Positions 53,591 through 63,301 of a DNA stretch of 64,000 bases are shown one piece after another (the stretch's first letter is position 1; each line of letters opens with the position of its first letter). Both the position numbers and the translations under genes were made by a program. The DNA comes from Dermatophilaceae bacterium Soc4.6 (GTDB lineage Bacteria; Actinomycetota; Actinomycetes; Actinomycetales; Dermatophilaceae): NCBI GenBank assembly GCA_039889245.1, contig JAZGVH010000002.1, positions 558,001 through 622,000 of the forward strand, in the 5' to 3' direction. The notes below the pieces were generated by a model. That model searched no databases. It was not told where the DNA came from and saw only the letters and a list, made by a program, of their open reading frames with translations.

Positions 53591-54832
53591 TCACTGTTGT
53601 CGCCCAGGTAGGCGGCGTGCCGTCCGGATGAAGAGGAGCAGGGCCAGTGCCTGGCTGAGACCCACGACGACGACCAGTGCGGTGAGCGACCTGTCGTAGA
53701 GCCAGCCCGAGACACCGCCCCCGACGATCGCGAACGCTCCTTGGATTCCCGCGAACACGCCGTAGGCCGTCGCCCGGCGGGGTGCGTCGACGAGCTCGGC
53801 GACCAGCGCTTTGACCGTCGAGTCCTGGACGCCGTAGGCGAAACCCCAGAGCGCCACGCCGAGCAGCGCTACCCACAGGGTCCGGGTCAGGGCCAGGGCG
53901 GGCACAGCGGCGACCAGGACCGGAACCACCGTCAGGGCCCTGCCTCCGGTCCGGTCGTAGACCGCGCCGACGACAAGAGCGGCGACCGCCTCGACGAGCA
54001 TGGCGCCCGCGTACACCACGGGCACCGACGCAACCGGGACCAGGTGGTCGATGACGAGGTGGTAGCCGATGATCCCGAATGTCACCAAGCCACCGGTGGT
54101 GAGGCTGGCGGCCACGGCATAGGCGAAGAAGGTCCGTGGCAGGCCCGCCCCCACCGCCGTCCCGAACCATTCGCGTACCCCTCGGCCCAAGACGGGTTGT
54201 GCTGCAGGAGGCGTGGGCGTCGGGTCGTAGACGCTGGGGTCCGGCACTGCCCGTCGGATCACGGCAAGCAGGACCATGGCGACCGCGCCGGGGATGGCCA
54301 ATACGGCCAGGCCGGGCCAGATCGACCCGGTGGCCGCCACGACACCGGCGACCAGCAACGGCCCGGCGAAGGCACCAATCTGGTCAAGAGCCTTGTGGAC
54401 GCCGAAGCCGCGGCCCCGGCCGACCGAGGTCGCGGCGTGTGCCAGCAACGCCGACTTGCTGGGGCTGCGGATTGCCTTGCCCGACCGCTCGAGCAGGATC
54501 AGCACCGCGGCAGCGGCCAGTCCCAGACCGCCGAGCCGGGGGGCGACCGCCAGAAGCGGCACGCAGAAAGCGGTAAGGCCGTAGCCGAGGGTCGTCAGCC
54601 CCCAGTAGGCGCCGGTCCGGTCCGCCAGGGGACCGAAGACGAGGCGAAGGACCAGGGCCATGGCCTCGCCAGCACCAGTGACCAGGCCCACGGCGGTCGC
54701 GCTGGCCCCGAGGGCTGCAAGGACGGGGCCGTACATGGAGCGGGCGCCTTCATAGACCATGTCAGCCGTGAGCGAGACGACACCGAACCACACCACCGTC
54801 CGCCAAGCGGACCACCTTGGCCGGGGGGTCAT
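53591..54832 (-). CDS. MFS transporter
   Basis: 413 aa from ATG at 54832 with about twelve hydrophobic segments. The loop 2-3 motif is FGPLADRTGAYWGLTTLGYGL (GPLADRTGAYWG), and a second copy FAYGVQDSTVKALVAELV lies in the C-half. The ERSGKAIRSPSKSALLAHA and ELVDAPRRATAYGVF segments are typical of a widespread MFS subgroup of unknown substrate. No partner gene is apparent. Confidence 0.88.
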   Translation of the reverse strand: MTPRPRWSAWRTVVWFGVVSLTADMVYEGARSMYGPVLAALGASATAVGLVTGAGEAMALVLRLVFGPLADRTGAYWGLTTLGYGLTAFCVPLLAVAPRLGGLGLAAAAVLILLERSGKAIRSPSKSALLAHAATSVGRGRGFGVHKALDQIGAFAGPLLVAGVVAATGSIWPGLAVLAIPGAVAMVLLAVIRRAVPDPSVYDPTPTPPAAQPVLGRGVREWFGTAVGAGLPRTFFAYAVAASLTTGGLVTFGIIGYHLVIDHLVPVASVPVVYAGAMLVEAVAALVVGAVYDRTGGRALTVVPVLVAAVPALALTRTLWVALLGVALWGFAYGVQDSTVKALVAELVDAPRRATAYGVFAGIQGAFAIVGGGVSGWLYDRSLTALVVVVGLSQALALLLFIRTARRLPGRQQ

Positions 54833-55111
54833 GGGGTCAGCGCCGTCAGCGTGATCGGTCGAACGCCAGGTGCGGTGGCCGCGAATCGATGCGTGGCGTG
54901 GGGGAAGCACATGAGTAGAAGGATGAGCCCCCTGGTCGTGGCGATCCTGGGGGGGCGGCGTTGTGACCAGCGGTTTCGTCGCCCCAGCCCGGGACTCGGA
55001 GCGGAGCCCCGTCGGTCGTGGTGCTGTGGACGAGTCGTGGAAGGACAGTCGGGCGATATCGCCAGGCGTGAGACCGGCGAGCGATCGTGCCCCTGTTGAC
55101 CCTGAACTTGG

Positions 55112-56350
55112 CTAGGGAGTAGGCGTTCCCGTGTATCCGGATTGGTCGCTCTGCTGGGCGGCGGCGCGGGCCGCGAGTGATCCGACAGCCGCGGCGGTGA
55201 GGAGCAGTAGGCCCCCGAGTAGGTAGACGGCTTGGATCCCGACGGCGTCCGCGAGGAGTCCGCCCCCGAGCAGGCTCAGAAGCCGGCCCGTCTGCCAGAG
55301 CATGTCGAAACCGGCGAAGGCCCGACCGCGGAGGTCCTCCGGGACGTGGGATTGGATGAGGCTGCTGAAGGTGACGTTGCCGGTCGAGGTGGACACCCCG
55401 TAGAACAGCAGCGCGCCCGCGGCGAGGGGGACGCTGGTCGATACAGCGAGGACGAGGTCGACGGCCCCGCGGACGGCGTAGGGGCCGAAGACGAACAGCG
55501 GGCGTCGTGGATCGGTGATGTGACGCAGGAGCAGCAGCGGCCCCAGGGCCGCGCCGGCCCCGATCGCCGCGACGAGCAGGCCGAAGCTGCTATCACCGCC
55601 GAGGCGGTCGTGGGCGAGGACGACGAGCAGCGCGCTAGTGGCGCCGGCGGACAAGGCTGCCAGGAACTGCCCGGCAGCGAGTGCCCTGAGCAGCGGCAGC
55701 ACGGCCAGGGTCGCGACGGCCTCGCGGGCGTGCGCAAACGGGTTGGCGACCTGGACTGGCGTGGCCCGTGTGGGTTCGCGCAGGCCCCCCAGGATCGCCG
55801 CACTGAGGGCGAAGCTGACAGCGTTGACGGCGAAAGCCACCCCGAACCCGACGTTGACGGCGAGCAGGGCCGCGACGGGCGCCACGAGGATCTGGGCAGT
55901 GACCGCAGCGGTCCAGATGCCGCTGTTCGCGACGACGAGCTCGTCGTCGTCCACGACGGAAGGTAGCAGCGACTGCGCGGCTGGCGAGAAGAACACCTGC
56001 CCGCAGGACAGGCTGAAGGCGACCGCGTAGGCGATGAGTGCGCTGTCGTGCCAGACGGCCAAGGCCCCGGCGAGCAGGACCCGGGCAAGGTCGGCGGTGA
56101 CCATCACCCTCACGCGCGGGAGGCGGTCCACCAGGCTGCCAGCGAGTGGCGCGAGCAGGAGTACCGGGACGATCTCGGCCAGCACCGCCCCGGACACGCC
56201 GAGCCCCGAGCCCGTCAGCGCGACCAGCAGCAGCGCCAGGGTCGTGAACTGGGCGACGTCGCCGACCTGCGAGACGGTCCGAGCCAACCAGAGCCGGCGG
56301 TAGGCAGGGTGCCCCAAGAGCCTGCGCAGGTCCGGTCGAGTCGGGGTCAC
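55112..56350 (-). CDS. MFS transporter (drug-efflux-like)
   Basis: 412 aa with ten to twelve hydrophobic segments. RLWLARTVSQVGDVAQFTTLALLL at the N-terminus and LAGSLVDRLPRVRVMVTADLARVLL (GSLVDRLPRVRVMV) are typical of the MFS_3/enterobactin-exporter-like group. The substrate is unknown. It reads in the same direction as the previous MFS gene but is 279 bp away from it. Confidence 0.88.
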   Translation of the reverse strand: MTPTRPDLRRLLGHPAYRRLWLARTVSQVGDVAQFTTLALLLVALTGSGLGVSGAVLAEIVPVLLLAPLAGSLVDRLPRVRVMVTADLARVLLAGALAVWHDSALIAYAVAFSLSCGQVFFSPAAQSLLPSVVDDDELVVANSGIWTAAVTAQILVAPVAALLAVNVGFGVAFAVNAVSFALSAAILGGLREPTRATPVQVANPFAHAREAVATLAVLPLLRALAAGQFLAALSAGATSALLVVLAHDRLGGDSSFGLLVAAIGAGAALGPLLLLRHITDPRRPLFVFGPYAVRGAVDLVLAVSTSVPLAAGALLFYGVSTSTGNVTFSSLIQSHVPEDLRGRAFAGFDMLWQTGRLLSLLGGGLLADAVGIQAVYLLGGLLLLTAAAVGSLAARAAAQQSDQSGYTGTPTP

Positions 56351-56600
56351 CCGTCCATCTTCGCGTCTGGCCTCGAGTCACTGAAGGTCGCCCACGAGTA
56401 AGCCTCACGGGCGGGGTTGGCCCGCTCGATCTGGCAGTTGAGAAGCCGACGAGCGAGCACAGGGCACGGGGGTCGCTCAGCTGGGAGGACGGCCGCGGCC
56501 GCCCTTGGCACTGGGCATCCGTCGGGTGGACATCATAAAGTTGAGGGCTCAAGCACCGTAGCATCGGCGGCATGTCCGGGACAGTGCTGAAGTTGCGAGG

Positions 56601-57851
56601 GTGAACGGCACGCGCCCATCAGCGAGCCCAGACGGGACGGCCGACGAGCGCACCCGTGAGCTGTCCGGGATGGCCAGCGTGGCGGCGCTGACCTTTCTTG
56701 CCGCCCGGGCGGTGCCCCTCGGCTGGGTCGTCGGCGTCGCTGGCGGCGTTCCTCTAGCGCGCGCCGCGCAGCTCCATGGGGGCCGGGCGGGCTATGCGGC
56801 CGCCACGGCCAGCCTCGTGGAGACCATGGCCATCATGGGACCCGCCCGGATGGGCATCCCCATGCCTCACGCGGTGAGCGCACCGTGGCTCGGGGTGCTG
56901 CAGCGCCGAGGGCGGTCGTTGCTGACCCTGGCGCTGGCCGGGGCGGGCGTTCGCACCGGCTACTACGTCGCGACCAGCGCGTTGTCGATCCTGGTCCTGA
57001 CCGGGCTCGACGCCTACGTCGGAAGCTACGAACAGCTGCGCCAGCGGCTCGGGTTCCTGCCAGAGGGAGAAGCCGCCGCCCTGTGGCTGACCGTGGTGAT
57101 GCTTGTGGTGTGGTCCCTGGGCGCGGGACTGGTGCAGGCGTGGGTGCTCCGCCGCGGGCTGCGCAACTGGGACGACCACGCGGGGCAGGGCGGCGGGGTA
57201 GACCCGGACTCGGCGACACCGAAGCCACCCATGCCAGCCCATCCGCGGGCCGGACTGCTGGTGGCCGTGGCCATGGTGGGTTTCGCGGTGACGCTCTCGG
57301 GGACCGACGCCTGGATCCTGGGTGGGGTGGTGGTGTCTCTGGCCGTCCTATGGGTCGTCACGCCCGCGGACGGGCGGACGTTCGGGCAGGGTCTGCTGCT
57401 CGCACTGCCGCTGGCACTCTCAACCCTGGCCTTCGGACTGGTCGGCGGCATCGGATCCGACCAGGCCCTTCGACGCGCCGCGCGGGTTGCGCTGGTGGTC
57501 CTGATCGCGGTGTGGGTCCATCGCGCCGCGGGCAGCGAGGGTCTGCGGGACCAGTCGCTGCGCCTGGTGCAGCGGCTGCAGCGCTTTCCCACCATCTCGC
57601 TCGCCGGCGCGGTGCTGGGCGCGTCCGTTGCGGCCAGCGACTTCGGCGGCGCCGCCCGGCGGCTCGGACGACGGGTGGCCGGCGCAACCCGCCGACCGAT
57701 GGCAGTCCTCGACGCCGCACTGGCCTGGCTCGCCGACGAGTCGACCCGGCTCGCCCTGAGGAGCGCGAGCGACGGTGACCCCGTGCCCGAGACTTTCAAG
57801 GAGGGTCGAACGGACCACCAAGGTCCGGCCCTCCCGGGGGCGGGCGCGTGA
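56601..57851 (+). CDS. Unknown multi-pass membrane protein
   Basis: 416 aa from GTG. Hydrophobic segments lie near residues 25-55, 105-145, 155-180, 215-275 and 285-315, separated by a Pro-rich cytosolic loop. The C-terminus is soluble. I recognise no family. The next frame overlaps its stop (GTGA), and that frame is a decayed fragment. Confidence 0.65.
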   Translation: MNGTRPSASPDGTADERTRELSGMASVAALTFLAARAVPLGWVVGVAGGVPLARAAQLHGGRAGYAAATASLVETMAIMGPARMGIPMPHAVSAPWLGVLQRRGRSLLTLALAGAGVRTGYYVATSALSILVLTGLDAYVGSYEQLRQRLGFLPEGEAAALWLTVVMLVVWSLGAGLVQAWVLRRGLRNWDDHAGQGGGVDPDSATPKPPMPAHPRAGLLVAVAMVGFAVTLSGTDAWILGGVVVSLAVLWVVTPADGRTFGQGLLLALPLALSTLAFGLVGGIGSDQALRRAARVALVVLIAVWVHRAAGSEGLRDQSLRLVQRLQRFPTISLAGAVLGASVAASDFGGAARRLGRRVAGATRRPMAVLDAALAWLADESTRLALRSASDGDPVPETFKEGRTDHQGPALPGAGA

Positions 57852-58150
57852 CCGCGCGCACCGAACGGTCTCCCGGTCTGGGGGCCGTGCTGGCCGCCGC
57901 CGGTCCGCGGCGCCGCGGGTTCTGTGGGGATAGCGGGGTGACCGACAACGTCCTTCCGCTGCTGCGACCGAAGGACTACGCGGCGCCCTCGGTCTTCGAA
58001 CCGGCCAACCTGCTGCGCGAAGCCCGTCGCCAGAGGGCGGCTGGCCGTCGCGGACGTGCCGCGGGTTGCCCTGCTGGACCCGGACGGCGACATCGTCCGG
58101 TACCTCTCGACATCGAGCAGCGAGGCGAAGTCCTCGTCCGGTCACCCCTG
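57848..58150 (+). pseudogene. N-terminal fragment of a nucleoside phosphorylase-like protein, frameshifted
   Basis: The first frame contains LPLLRPKDYAAPSVFEPANLLREARRQ, which I recall as the start of actinobacterial phosphorylase-family proteins. The expected continuation (GRLAVADVPRVALLDPDGDIVRYL) appears in another frame from about 58040, and a stop follows near 58150. So there is at least one frameshift and loss of the catalytic remainder. Confidence 0.5.
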
Positions 58151-58333
58151 AACATGCATGCGTGAGCGAGGGGCCGGCCCGCAACTCCCTCAACTGAGGG
58201 CGTCACGTCATTCCGACTGGGCGTCGGCGGTTCGTAAGAACCCGATCGGGCTGTTCCCGGGCGGCAGGGTGCACACTGAGTCGGGCATCTTGCCGCCCCG
58301 ACACGGCGCCCGGCGGTAAGGAGGTGGCCGACC

Positions 58334-59242
58334 ATGGGAGCTTTGGAGCACGCGCTCCCGAACGGACCGCCGGAGACCGTGGCGGGATGGCGTGCCGCGG
58401 CTGACGCCCTGCTGAGTCCACCGTGCTGCACCTTTCACCGCAACATGGAGATCTCCTCGCGCTATGCGTGGCTGTACGCGCAGCAGCCGACCTGCTTCAA
58501 GTGGGCTGGCATGGCCGCGATCGCCTCTCACCACGCTCGCCTGGTGCTGTTCCCCTTCCGTCTGGACGCCGACCGCAGCGGCTATGTGGACCTCCCACGC
58601 AGCCTGAGCCGCCGTCGGTTGTTGACGGAGGACGCGAACACCATGCGTGAGGTCAACAACGCGATCTATGACGACATCGTCTGGGTCCACCTCGCCTACC
58701 TCGCCGCCGCCGACGGCGTGGAGGACCTGCGGCGGCTGCTGCGGCCACACCGCGAGTACGCCGGGCTGCTCTCCGCCTTCGAGACAATCGACCGGGGTCG
58801 CGCGGTTCTGTCGGACCAGGGGTCGCCGAAGGAGGCCAGGCGGGAGGCCGCCGACATCGTCTGGGCCGGCAACCTCGCTCTCCTCGAACACGAGCAGCGC
58901 GCTGTGGTGCAGCCGCTCTTCGACCGTCTGTCAGGCACCTTCGCCCGGCTGGTATCGATGGGCTCGACGACGACCTTCGAGGTGCGCGGCCTCCGGCAGG
59001 AGGTCAGGTACTTCACGTCGTTCTCCGCGTACTCGCTGACCGGCGGGTTCGCTGCCGCGCTGAGGACCCGTACGGTCCCGAGGATCACGCGTTTCGACGA
59101 CCGATGGCGATGGCTCGAGACCAGCGTCGTCCCTCGGTTCCGACGCTTGGACGCCGACCAGGACCTGGTGGACCGGACGCTCGGCCGCGTCGTCGAGGAG
59201 GCGAAACGGTACGCCGACAGGCCCTGCCTCGTCCCGACCTGA
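58334..59242 (+). CDS. Unknown soluble protein, DUF2515-like
   Basis: 302 aa with AAGGAGGTGG just upstream of ATG, an excellent ribosome-binding site. It is helical, with conserved-looking segments NMEISSRYAWLYAQQPTCFKW, EVNNAIYDDIVWVHLAYLAA, LLEHEQRAVVQPLFDRL and FSAYSLTGGFAAAL. The overall pattern reminds me of DUF2515 (Bacillus YppC type), but this is weak. Function is unknown. Confidence 0.6.
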   Translation: MGALEHALPNGPPETVAGWRAAADALLSPPCCTFHRNMEISSRYAWLYAQQPTCFKWAGMAAIASHHARLVLFPFRLDADRSGYVDLPRSLSRRRLLTEDANTMREVNNAIYDDIVWVHLAYLAAADGVEDLRRLLRPHREYAGLLSAFETIDRGRAVLSDQGSPKEARREAADIVWAGNLALLEHEQRAVVQPLFDRLSGTFARLVSMGSTTTFEVRGLRQEVRYFTSFSAYSLTGGFAAALRTRTVPRITRFDDRWRWLETSVVPRFRRLDADQDLVDRTLGRVVEEAKRYADRPCLVPT

Positions 59243-59322
59243 CCACCCGGACCGGGTGCCGGGACCGTCTCGAATCCCGCGAACGCGGACATCTGCGAGC
59301 TCGTCACGCTCACCGGTTGCTG

Positions 59323-60029
59323 TCAGAGTGGGGCGGGGTGAAGCGCCGCCGGGTGCGTCGTGACCAGGTCGGCGAACAGGTGGGAGCGGTGGGCGGAGCC
59401 GTTGTCGGTCATGACCCGGGCGATCTTCACACCGAGACTGGCGAAGTGGTCCAGGGCTCGCGCCATGAACGCGGTCGTGGTCTCCTTCGTCTCGTTGGTC
59501 AGGCGTAGCCCAGGTTCGGTCGGCCGTGGACCTTCTGCGGCCGTGCGGGGTCTCGGTGGGCGGAGCTGTTCCCGATGCGTGCTTGGCGGCCGTGGATGCG
59601 GTGGCCGCCGCCGTCGGGGATGCGGCCGAGCTTCTTGATGTCGACGTGCACCAGGTCCCCGGGCGTAGCCCGTTCGTAGCGAAGGACGTGCCGGCGTCGG
59701 GCTCTCAGCGGGGCCCCGGTCGCGGGGTCGGTCCAGGTCAGCCGCAGGCACCGGTAGCGGGTCAGGGTCCGGTGGACCGTCGAGACGGTCAACCCCTGGT
59801 GGTACGCGATCCGCGCCGGCCCCCACCGGCGGGAGACCCGCAGCCCGATGACCCGGTGCTCGGTCCGCCGGGTCGTCTGGTGCGGGCACGAGCGCGGCCG
59901 GGAGGACCGGTCCAGCATCCTCGCCGGAAGGACGGGGCCTGCTCGTCGGCGTCCGGGGCGGCCCTCCGCTCTGGCGCCGGCCCCCTCAACGAGGACCCGC
60001 CGGGCGGCGACGCGACGGTCGCGTGTCAT
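59323..60029 (-). pseudogene. IS481-family transposase remnant
   Basis: Two overlapping minus frames together give IS481 transposase sequence. GDLVHVDIKKLGRIPDGGGHRIHGR (core DLVHVDIKKLGRIPDGGG) carries the first catalytic Asp. ETTTAFMARALDHFASLGVKIARVMTDNGSAHRS (core RVMTDNGSAHRS) carries the second. The parts lie in different frames, the region between them is shortened, and the third acidic motif is missing. The element is dead. I could not find its terminal inverted repeats. Confidence 0.8.
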
Positions 60030-60055
60030 CCAGTCATCTCACCCTGCTGCCGAGC

Positions 60056-60991
60056 TCACCGGCCCATGAGCTCGAAGACGGCGGCGATGACGAGGATGAC
60101 CGGCACCGAGGCCAGGGTGCTGACGAAGATCGCGTCGCGAGCCAGCAGCAGCCCCCGGTTGTAGCGGTTGGCGTAGGTGAAGATGTTCTGCGCCGTCGGC
60201 AGGGCTGCCGTCACCGCCGCCGCGAAGAGCGCGTTCCCCCGCAGACCCACGAGCCCCGCCCCGATCGCCACAGCGGCCACCGGCTGCACGACGAGCTTGA
60301 GGGCCACCAGCGTGCTCACGTGACCCCACGAGCCCCCGGCTCCGGGCAGCGGCCCCCGTCGCAGCGAGATGCCGAAGGCGATCAGCATGGCCGGAACCGC
60401 CAGGTTGCCGAGCAGCTCGACCGGCTGGAGCACGAGGTCGGGCACGTGGCTGCGCACCGCCGACACGACGATGCCGACGAGGGCGCCGATGGTCACGGGG
60501 TTGCGCAGGACCCGCCCGAGGCTGCGGCCGAGGGTCGGTCGGGTCCCCCTCGCGTCGGCGTCGAGCAGCGCCATCGCGACCGGGGTGATGATCAGCAGCT
60601 GCAGGAGCAGGGTCGGCGCCATGAGCGAGACGTCGCCGAGCACATAGAGCGCGATGGGGATGCCGAGGTTGCCCGCGTTGACGTAGGAGGCGCACAGTGC
60701 ACCGATCGTGCTCTCTCCCAACGGAGTCGGCCAGCGCCAACGACTGAGCGCAAGGTAGACGAGCACGGTGACCACCACGCTCCCCACCGACGAGACGAGG
60801 TTGGCCGAGAAGACCGCACTGAGCGGGGTGCGCGCCATGACGACGACCAGCAGGGCAGGCGAGGCGACGTAGAACGCCAGCCTGCTCAGCACGTTCTGTG
60901 CGGTCGCGTCGAGGATGTCGAGGTGCGCGAGCAGCCACCCGACCGCGACGACGACCGCGATCGTCGCGAAGCCCTCGAGCACACCGGTCAC
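60056..60991 (-). CDS. AEC family transporter (auxin efflux carrier-like)
   Basis: 311 aa with about ten hydrophobic segments in two five-helix halves. YVNAGNLGIPIALYVLGD and AALPTAQNIFTYANRYN are the hallmark central motifs of the halves. The family moves malonate, malate or other organic anions; the substrate is unknown. GTG and ATG choices near the start give the same protein within a few residues. Confidence 0.88.
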   Translation of the reverse strand: MTGVLEGFATIAVVVAVGWLLAHLDILDATAQNVLSRLAFYVASPALLVVVMARTPLSAVFSANLVSSVGSVVVTVLVYLALSRWRWPTPLGESTIGALCASYVNAGNLGIPIALYVLGDVSLMAPTLLLQLLIITPVAMALLDADARGTRPTLGRSLGRVLRNPVTIGALVGIVVSAVRSHVPDLVLQPVELLGNLAVPAMLIAFGISLRRGPLPGAGGSWGHVSTLVALKLVVQPVAAVAIGAGLVGLRGNALFAAAVTAALPTAQNIFTYANRYNRGLLLARDAIFVSTLASVPVILVIAAVFELMGR

Positions 60992-61053
60992 GCCCTGATC
61001 CTCCCAGCCGGTGTGCAGCGGCCTCGCCTCCGTCCGCGTGCGAGGATCTGGCC

Positions 61054-61600
61054 GTGCGCCACCTCGACCCTGACATGGACCGCGACGTCGTCGCCGAGAT
61101 CGACCGGCGGCTCGCGCGCGTGGCGGCCTCCGAGCACGTCACCATCCCCTGGGCCATCGAGAGCGGCAGCCGTGCGTGGGGCTTCCCCAGCCCTGACAGC
61201 GACGACGACTGCCGCTTCCTCTACGTGCGCTCCCTCGAGCGATACGCCTCGCCCTGGCCGGTGCGCGACTTGGTCGAGACCCCGGTGGACGCCGTCTTCG
61301 ACGTGGGCGGTGGGATCTGGCCAAGGCCGCCCGACTGGCGGTGCGGGGCAACGCGACCGTCGGTGAGTGGCTCTGCTCGCCCCTGGTCTACAGCGGCGAC
61401 GCCGCCTTCCGTGACGCCCTGCTCGCGCTCGTCGCGCGGGTGGCCGACCGGGAGGCGCTGACCCGCCACTACCGCCACCTCGGGTCGGGCAGTGGGGGCG
61501 ATCGGGCGCCGCGGCCGCTGACGGCGAGACGAGGCTCACGGTGGACACCCTGGTCGAGCTCAAGTCACGCAGCCGCCCCCTGCAGGGCCTCCGGGGGTGA
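61054..61600 (+). pseudogene. Nucleotidyltransferase (pol-beta superfamily), frameshifted
   Basis: Starts from GTG at 61054 with WAIESGSRAWGFPSPDSDDDCRFLYVR, the catalytic GSRAWG and DSDDD motifs of the YcgL-like nucleotidyltransferase family. At about 61310 one extra G shifts the frame: the expected WDLAKAARLAVRGNATVGEWL appears one base later. A third piece (LTVDTLVELKSRS) ends at 61600 in yet another frame. At least two lesions make it non-functional unless they are sequencing errors. Confidence 0.75.
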
Positions 61601-61620
61601 TTCTCTGGCTGCTCAAGGGG

Positions 61621-62010
61621 TCACTCGGGGTCGGCGTAGACCCAGCGGCCGCCCCGCCGCCCGAAGCGGCTGACCTCGTGCATCACCTCGGCGTCGTCCG
61701 AGGGTGTGGCGCCCGCGTGCCGCGCCTCGAACTCCACGACCCCGGTCTCGTCGTCGAGCCCGCCTGCCTCCACCCGGAGCACGGTGAGGCCGAGCCAGTC
61801 GTCGTCGGGGCCGGCGATCTCGAGGCTGGAAGGCCTCGTGCGCGGGTGCCACGTGCGCAGGAGGTGCTCGCGGTCGCCCAGCACGTAGGCGGTGTAGCGC
61901 GAGCGCATGGTCGCCTCGGCCGTCGGCAGCAGCTCGCCTGCGAGGTAGGGACCGCAGCACGCGCCGAGCCGCTCGCCGCCGCCGCAGGGACAGGGGTCGG
62001 CGGGGTTCAC
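61621..62010 (-). CDS. YchJ-family SEC-C motif protein
   Basis: 129 aa, GTG start. The N-terminus has the zinc-binding SEC-C-like motif DPCPCGGGERLGACCGPY, and the rest (AEATMRSRYTAYVLGDREHLLRTWHP, EFEARHAG, HEVSRFGRRGGRWVYADPE) is the YchJ NTF2-like fold. Role unknown in bacteria. Confidence 0.9.
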   Translation of the reverse strand: MNPADPCPCGGGERLGACCGPYLAGELLPTAEATMRSRYTAYVLGDREHLLRTWHPRTRPSSLEIAGPDDDWLGLTVLRVEAGGLDDETGVVEFEARHAGATPSDDAEVMHEVSRFGRRGGRWVYADPE

Positions 62011-62095
62011 TCGGCACCGGTGCTGGTCGTCATGGCAGCACGCTAGCGCCGCTGGAGCACTGGGCGCGTGGGGCCCGCTCGCCTACGATGCCGGT

Positions 62096-63193
62096 GTGCA
62101 CCAGCAGATCCACGAGATCCACGAGGCAGCCGTCCTCGCGCAGTGGCTGGCGGCCGGGCGCTCCCTGCACGGTCTGCGGCTGCAGGACCTCGACCTCACC
62201 TCGTGCACCGACGCGCTGCTCGCCACCCGTGACGCCCGCGGCCTGGTCGTGCTCGGCGGCATCCTCCCCGAGCGGGCGGCCCACCACCTGCGCACGCACG
62301 GCGCCATCGTCTTCCCCCCGGCACCCGACGCCCCCGTCGACGTCTACCGAGCGACCCTTTACACCGGCGACGAGCTCTACTCCCATCTTTCACAAGGCTA
62401 TTCGCACACGCCCGATGCCCGCGCCCATGAGTGGTCGCGCGACAAGCGCCTGGCTCACGACGCCTACGCCACCCTGCTGCGCGCGATCCACGACGACTCG
62501 GTGACCGACGCCCTCGACGAGTGGACGCTCGGTCGGCGGGTCGTCGGCGTCATGGGCGGGCACGCCGCCGACCGCGGCACCTCCCCGTATGCCGCCGCGG
62601 CCCGCCTCGGTCGCGGCCTCGCCCAGACGGGTCTGCTCGTCGCGACGGGGGGCGGACCGGGGGCGATGGAGGCGGCCAACCTCGGGGCGGTCGCCCCGTC
62701 CGACGCGGCCCTCGAGCAGGCGCTGACGAGGCTCGGCTCCATACCGTCCTTCTCCCCCGACGTCACCGCCTGGGCCAGGCTGGCGCTCGACGTGCGCGCC
62801 GCGCTCGGGCGCGCGCCCGGGCCACCACGCTCCCTCGGCATCCCCACGTGGTTCTACGGTCACGAGCCGCCCAACGTCTTCGCCGACGGCATCGCGAAGT
62901 ACTTCTCCAACGCCATCCGCGAGGACGGCCTGCTCGCCCGCTGCGACGCGGGCGTGGTCGTCATGCCCGGCGCCGCAGGCACGGTGCAGGAGGTCTTCCA
63001 GCTCGCGACCCGGCTCTACTACGCACCGCCCCGGACGCCCCTGCCCCGGCTGGTGCTCGTCGACGAGAAGCACTGGCACGAAACGCTTCCCGTGGCGCCG
63101 CTCCTCGCGTCACTGGGCGCCGGACGAGCGCTCGGTGCCGCCGTGCACGTCGTGGCTGACGTCGACGCCGCCATCGCCCTCCTCGCGCCCTGA
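62096..63193 (+). CDS. LOG-family (lysine decarboxylase-like) protein
   Basis: 365 aa, GTG start. The Rossmann-like C-terminal part has VVGVMGGHAADRG, LVATGGGPGAMEAANLGA and VVMPGAAGTVQEVFQ, the GGGPGxMEA and PGGxGTxxE signatures of LOG/TIGR00730 proteins with one Gly changed to Ala. The N-terminal 130 residues are an extra domain. LOG enzymes release cytokinin-type bases from nucleotides; whether this longer form does so is unknown. Confidence 0.82.
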   Translation: MHQQIHEIHEAAVLAQWLAAGRSLHGLRLQDLDLTSCTDALLATRDARGLVVLGGILPERAAHHLRTHGAIVFPPAPDAPVDVYRATLYTGDELYSHLSQGYSHTPDARAHEWSRDKRLAHDAYATLLRAIHDDSVTDALDEWTLGRRVVGVMGGHAADRGTSPYAAAARLGRGLAQTGLLVATGGGPGAMEAANLGAVAPSDAALEQALTRLGSIPSFSPDVTAWARLALDVRAALGRAPGPPRSLGIPTWFYGHEPPNVFADGIAKYFSNAIREDGLLARCDAGVVVMPGAAGTVQEVFQLATRLYYAPPRTPLPRLVLVDEKHWHETLPVAPLLASLGAGRALGAAVHVVADVDAAIALLAP

Positions 63194-63204
63194 CCCCGCC
63201 CCCG

Positions 63205-63278
63205 CGTTCCGGACCAAGGAAACCAGTGGTTTCGAGGGCCGGGACCTCCAGAACCAAGGGTTTCCCTGGTTCGGAACG
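63205..63278. repeat. Imperfect 20-bp inverted repeat
   Basis: CGTTCCGGACCAAGGAAACC (63205-63224) and GGTTTCCCTGGTTCGGAACG (63259-63278) pair with three mismatches. The 34-bp centre repeats shorter GGTTTC/GAACCA blocks. It lies between the LOG gene stop and the next start. Confidence 0.75.
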
Positions 63279-63301
63279 GGGAGGGGTGGTAGGAAGGCGG
63301 G

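Noticed and set aside
59243-60055. Intact insertion sequence
   Set aside because: The transposase is frameshifted and truncated, and I could find no terminal inverted repeats or target duplication.
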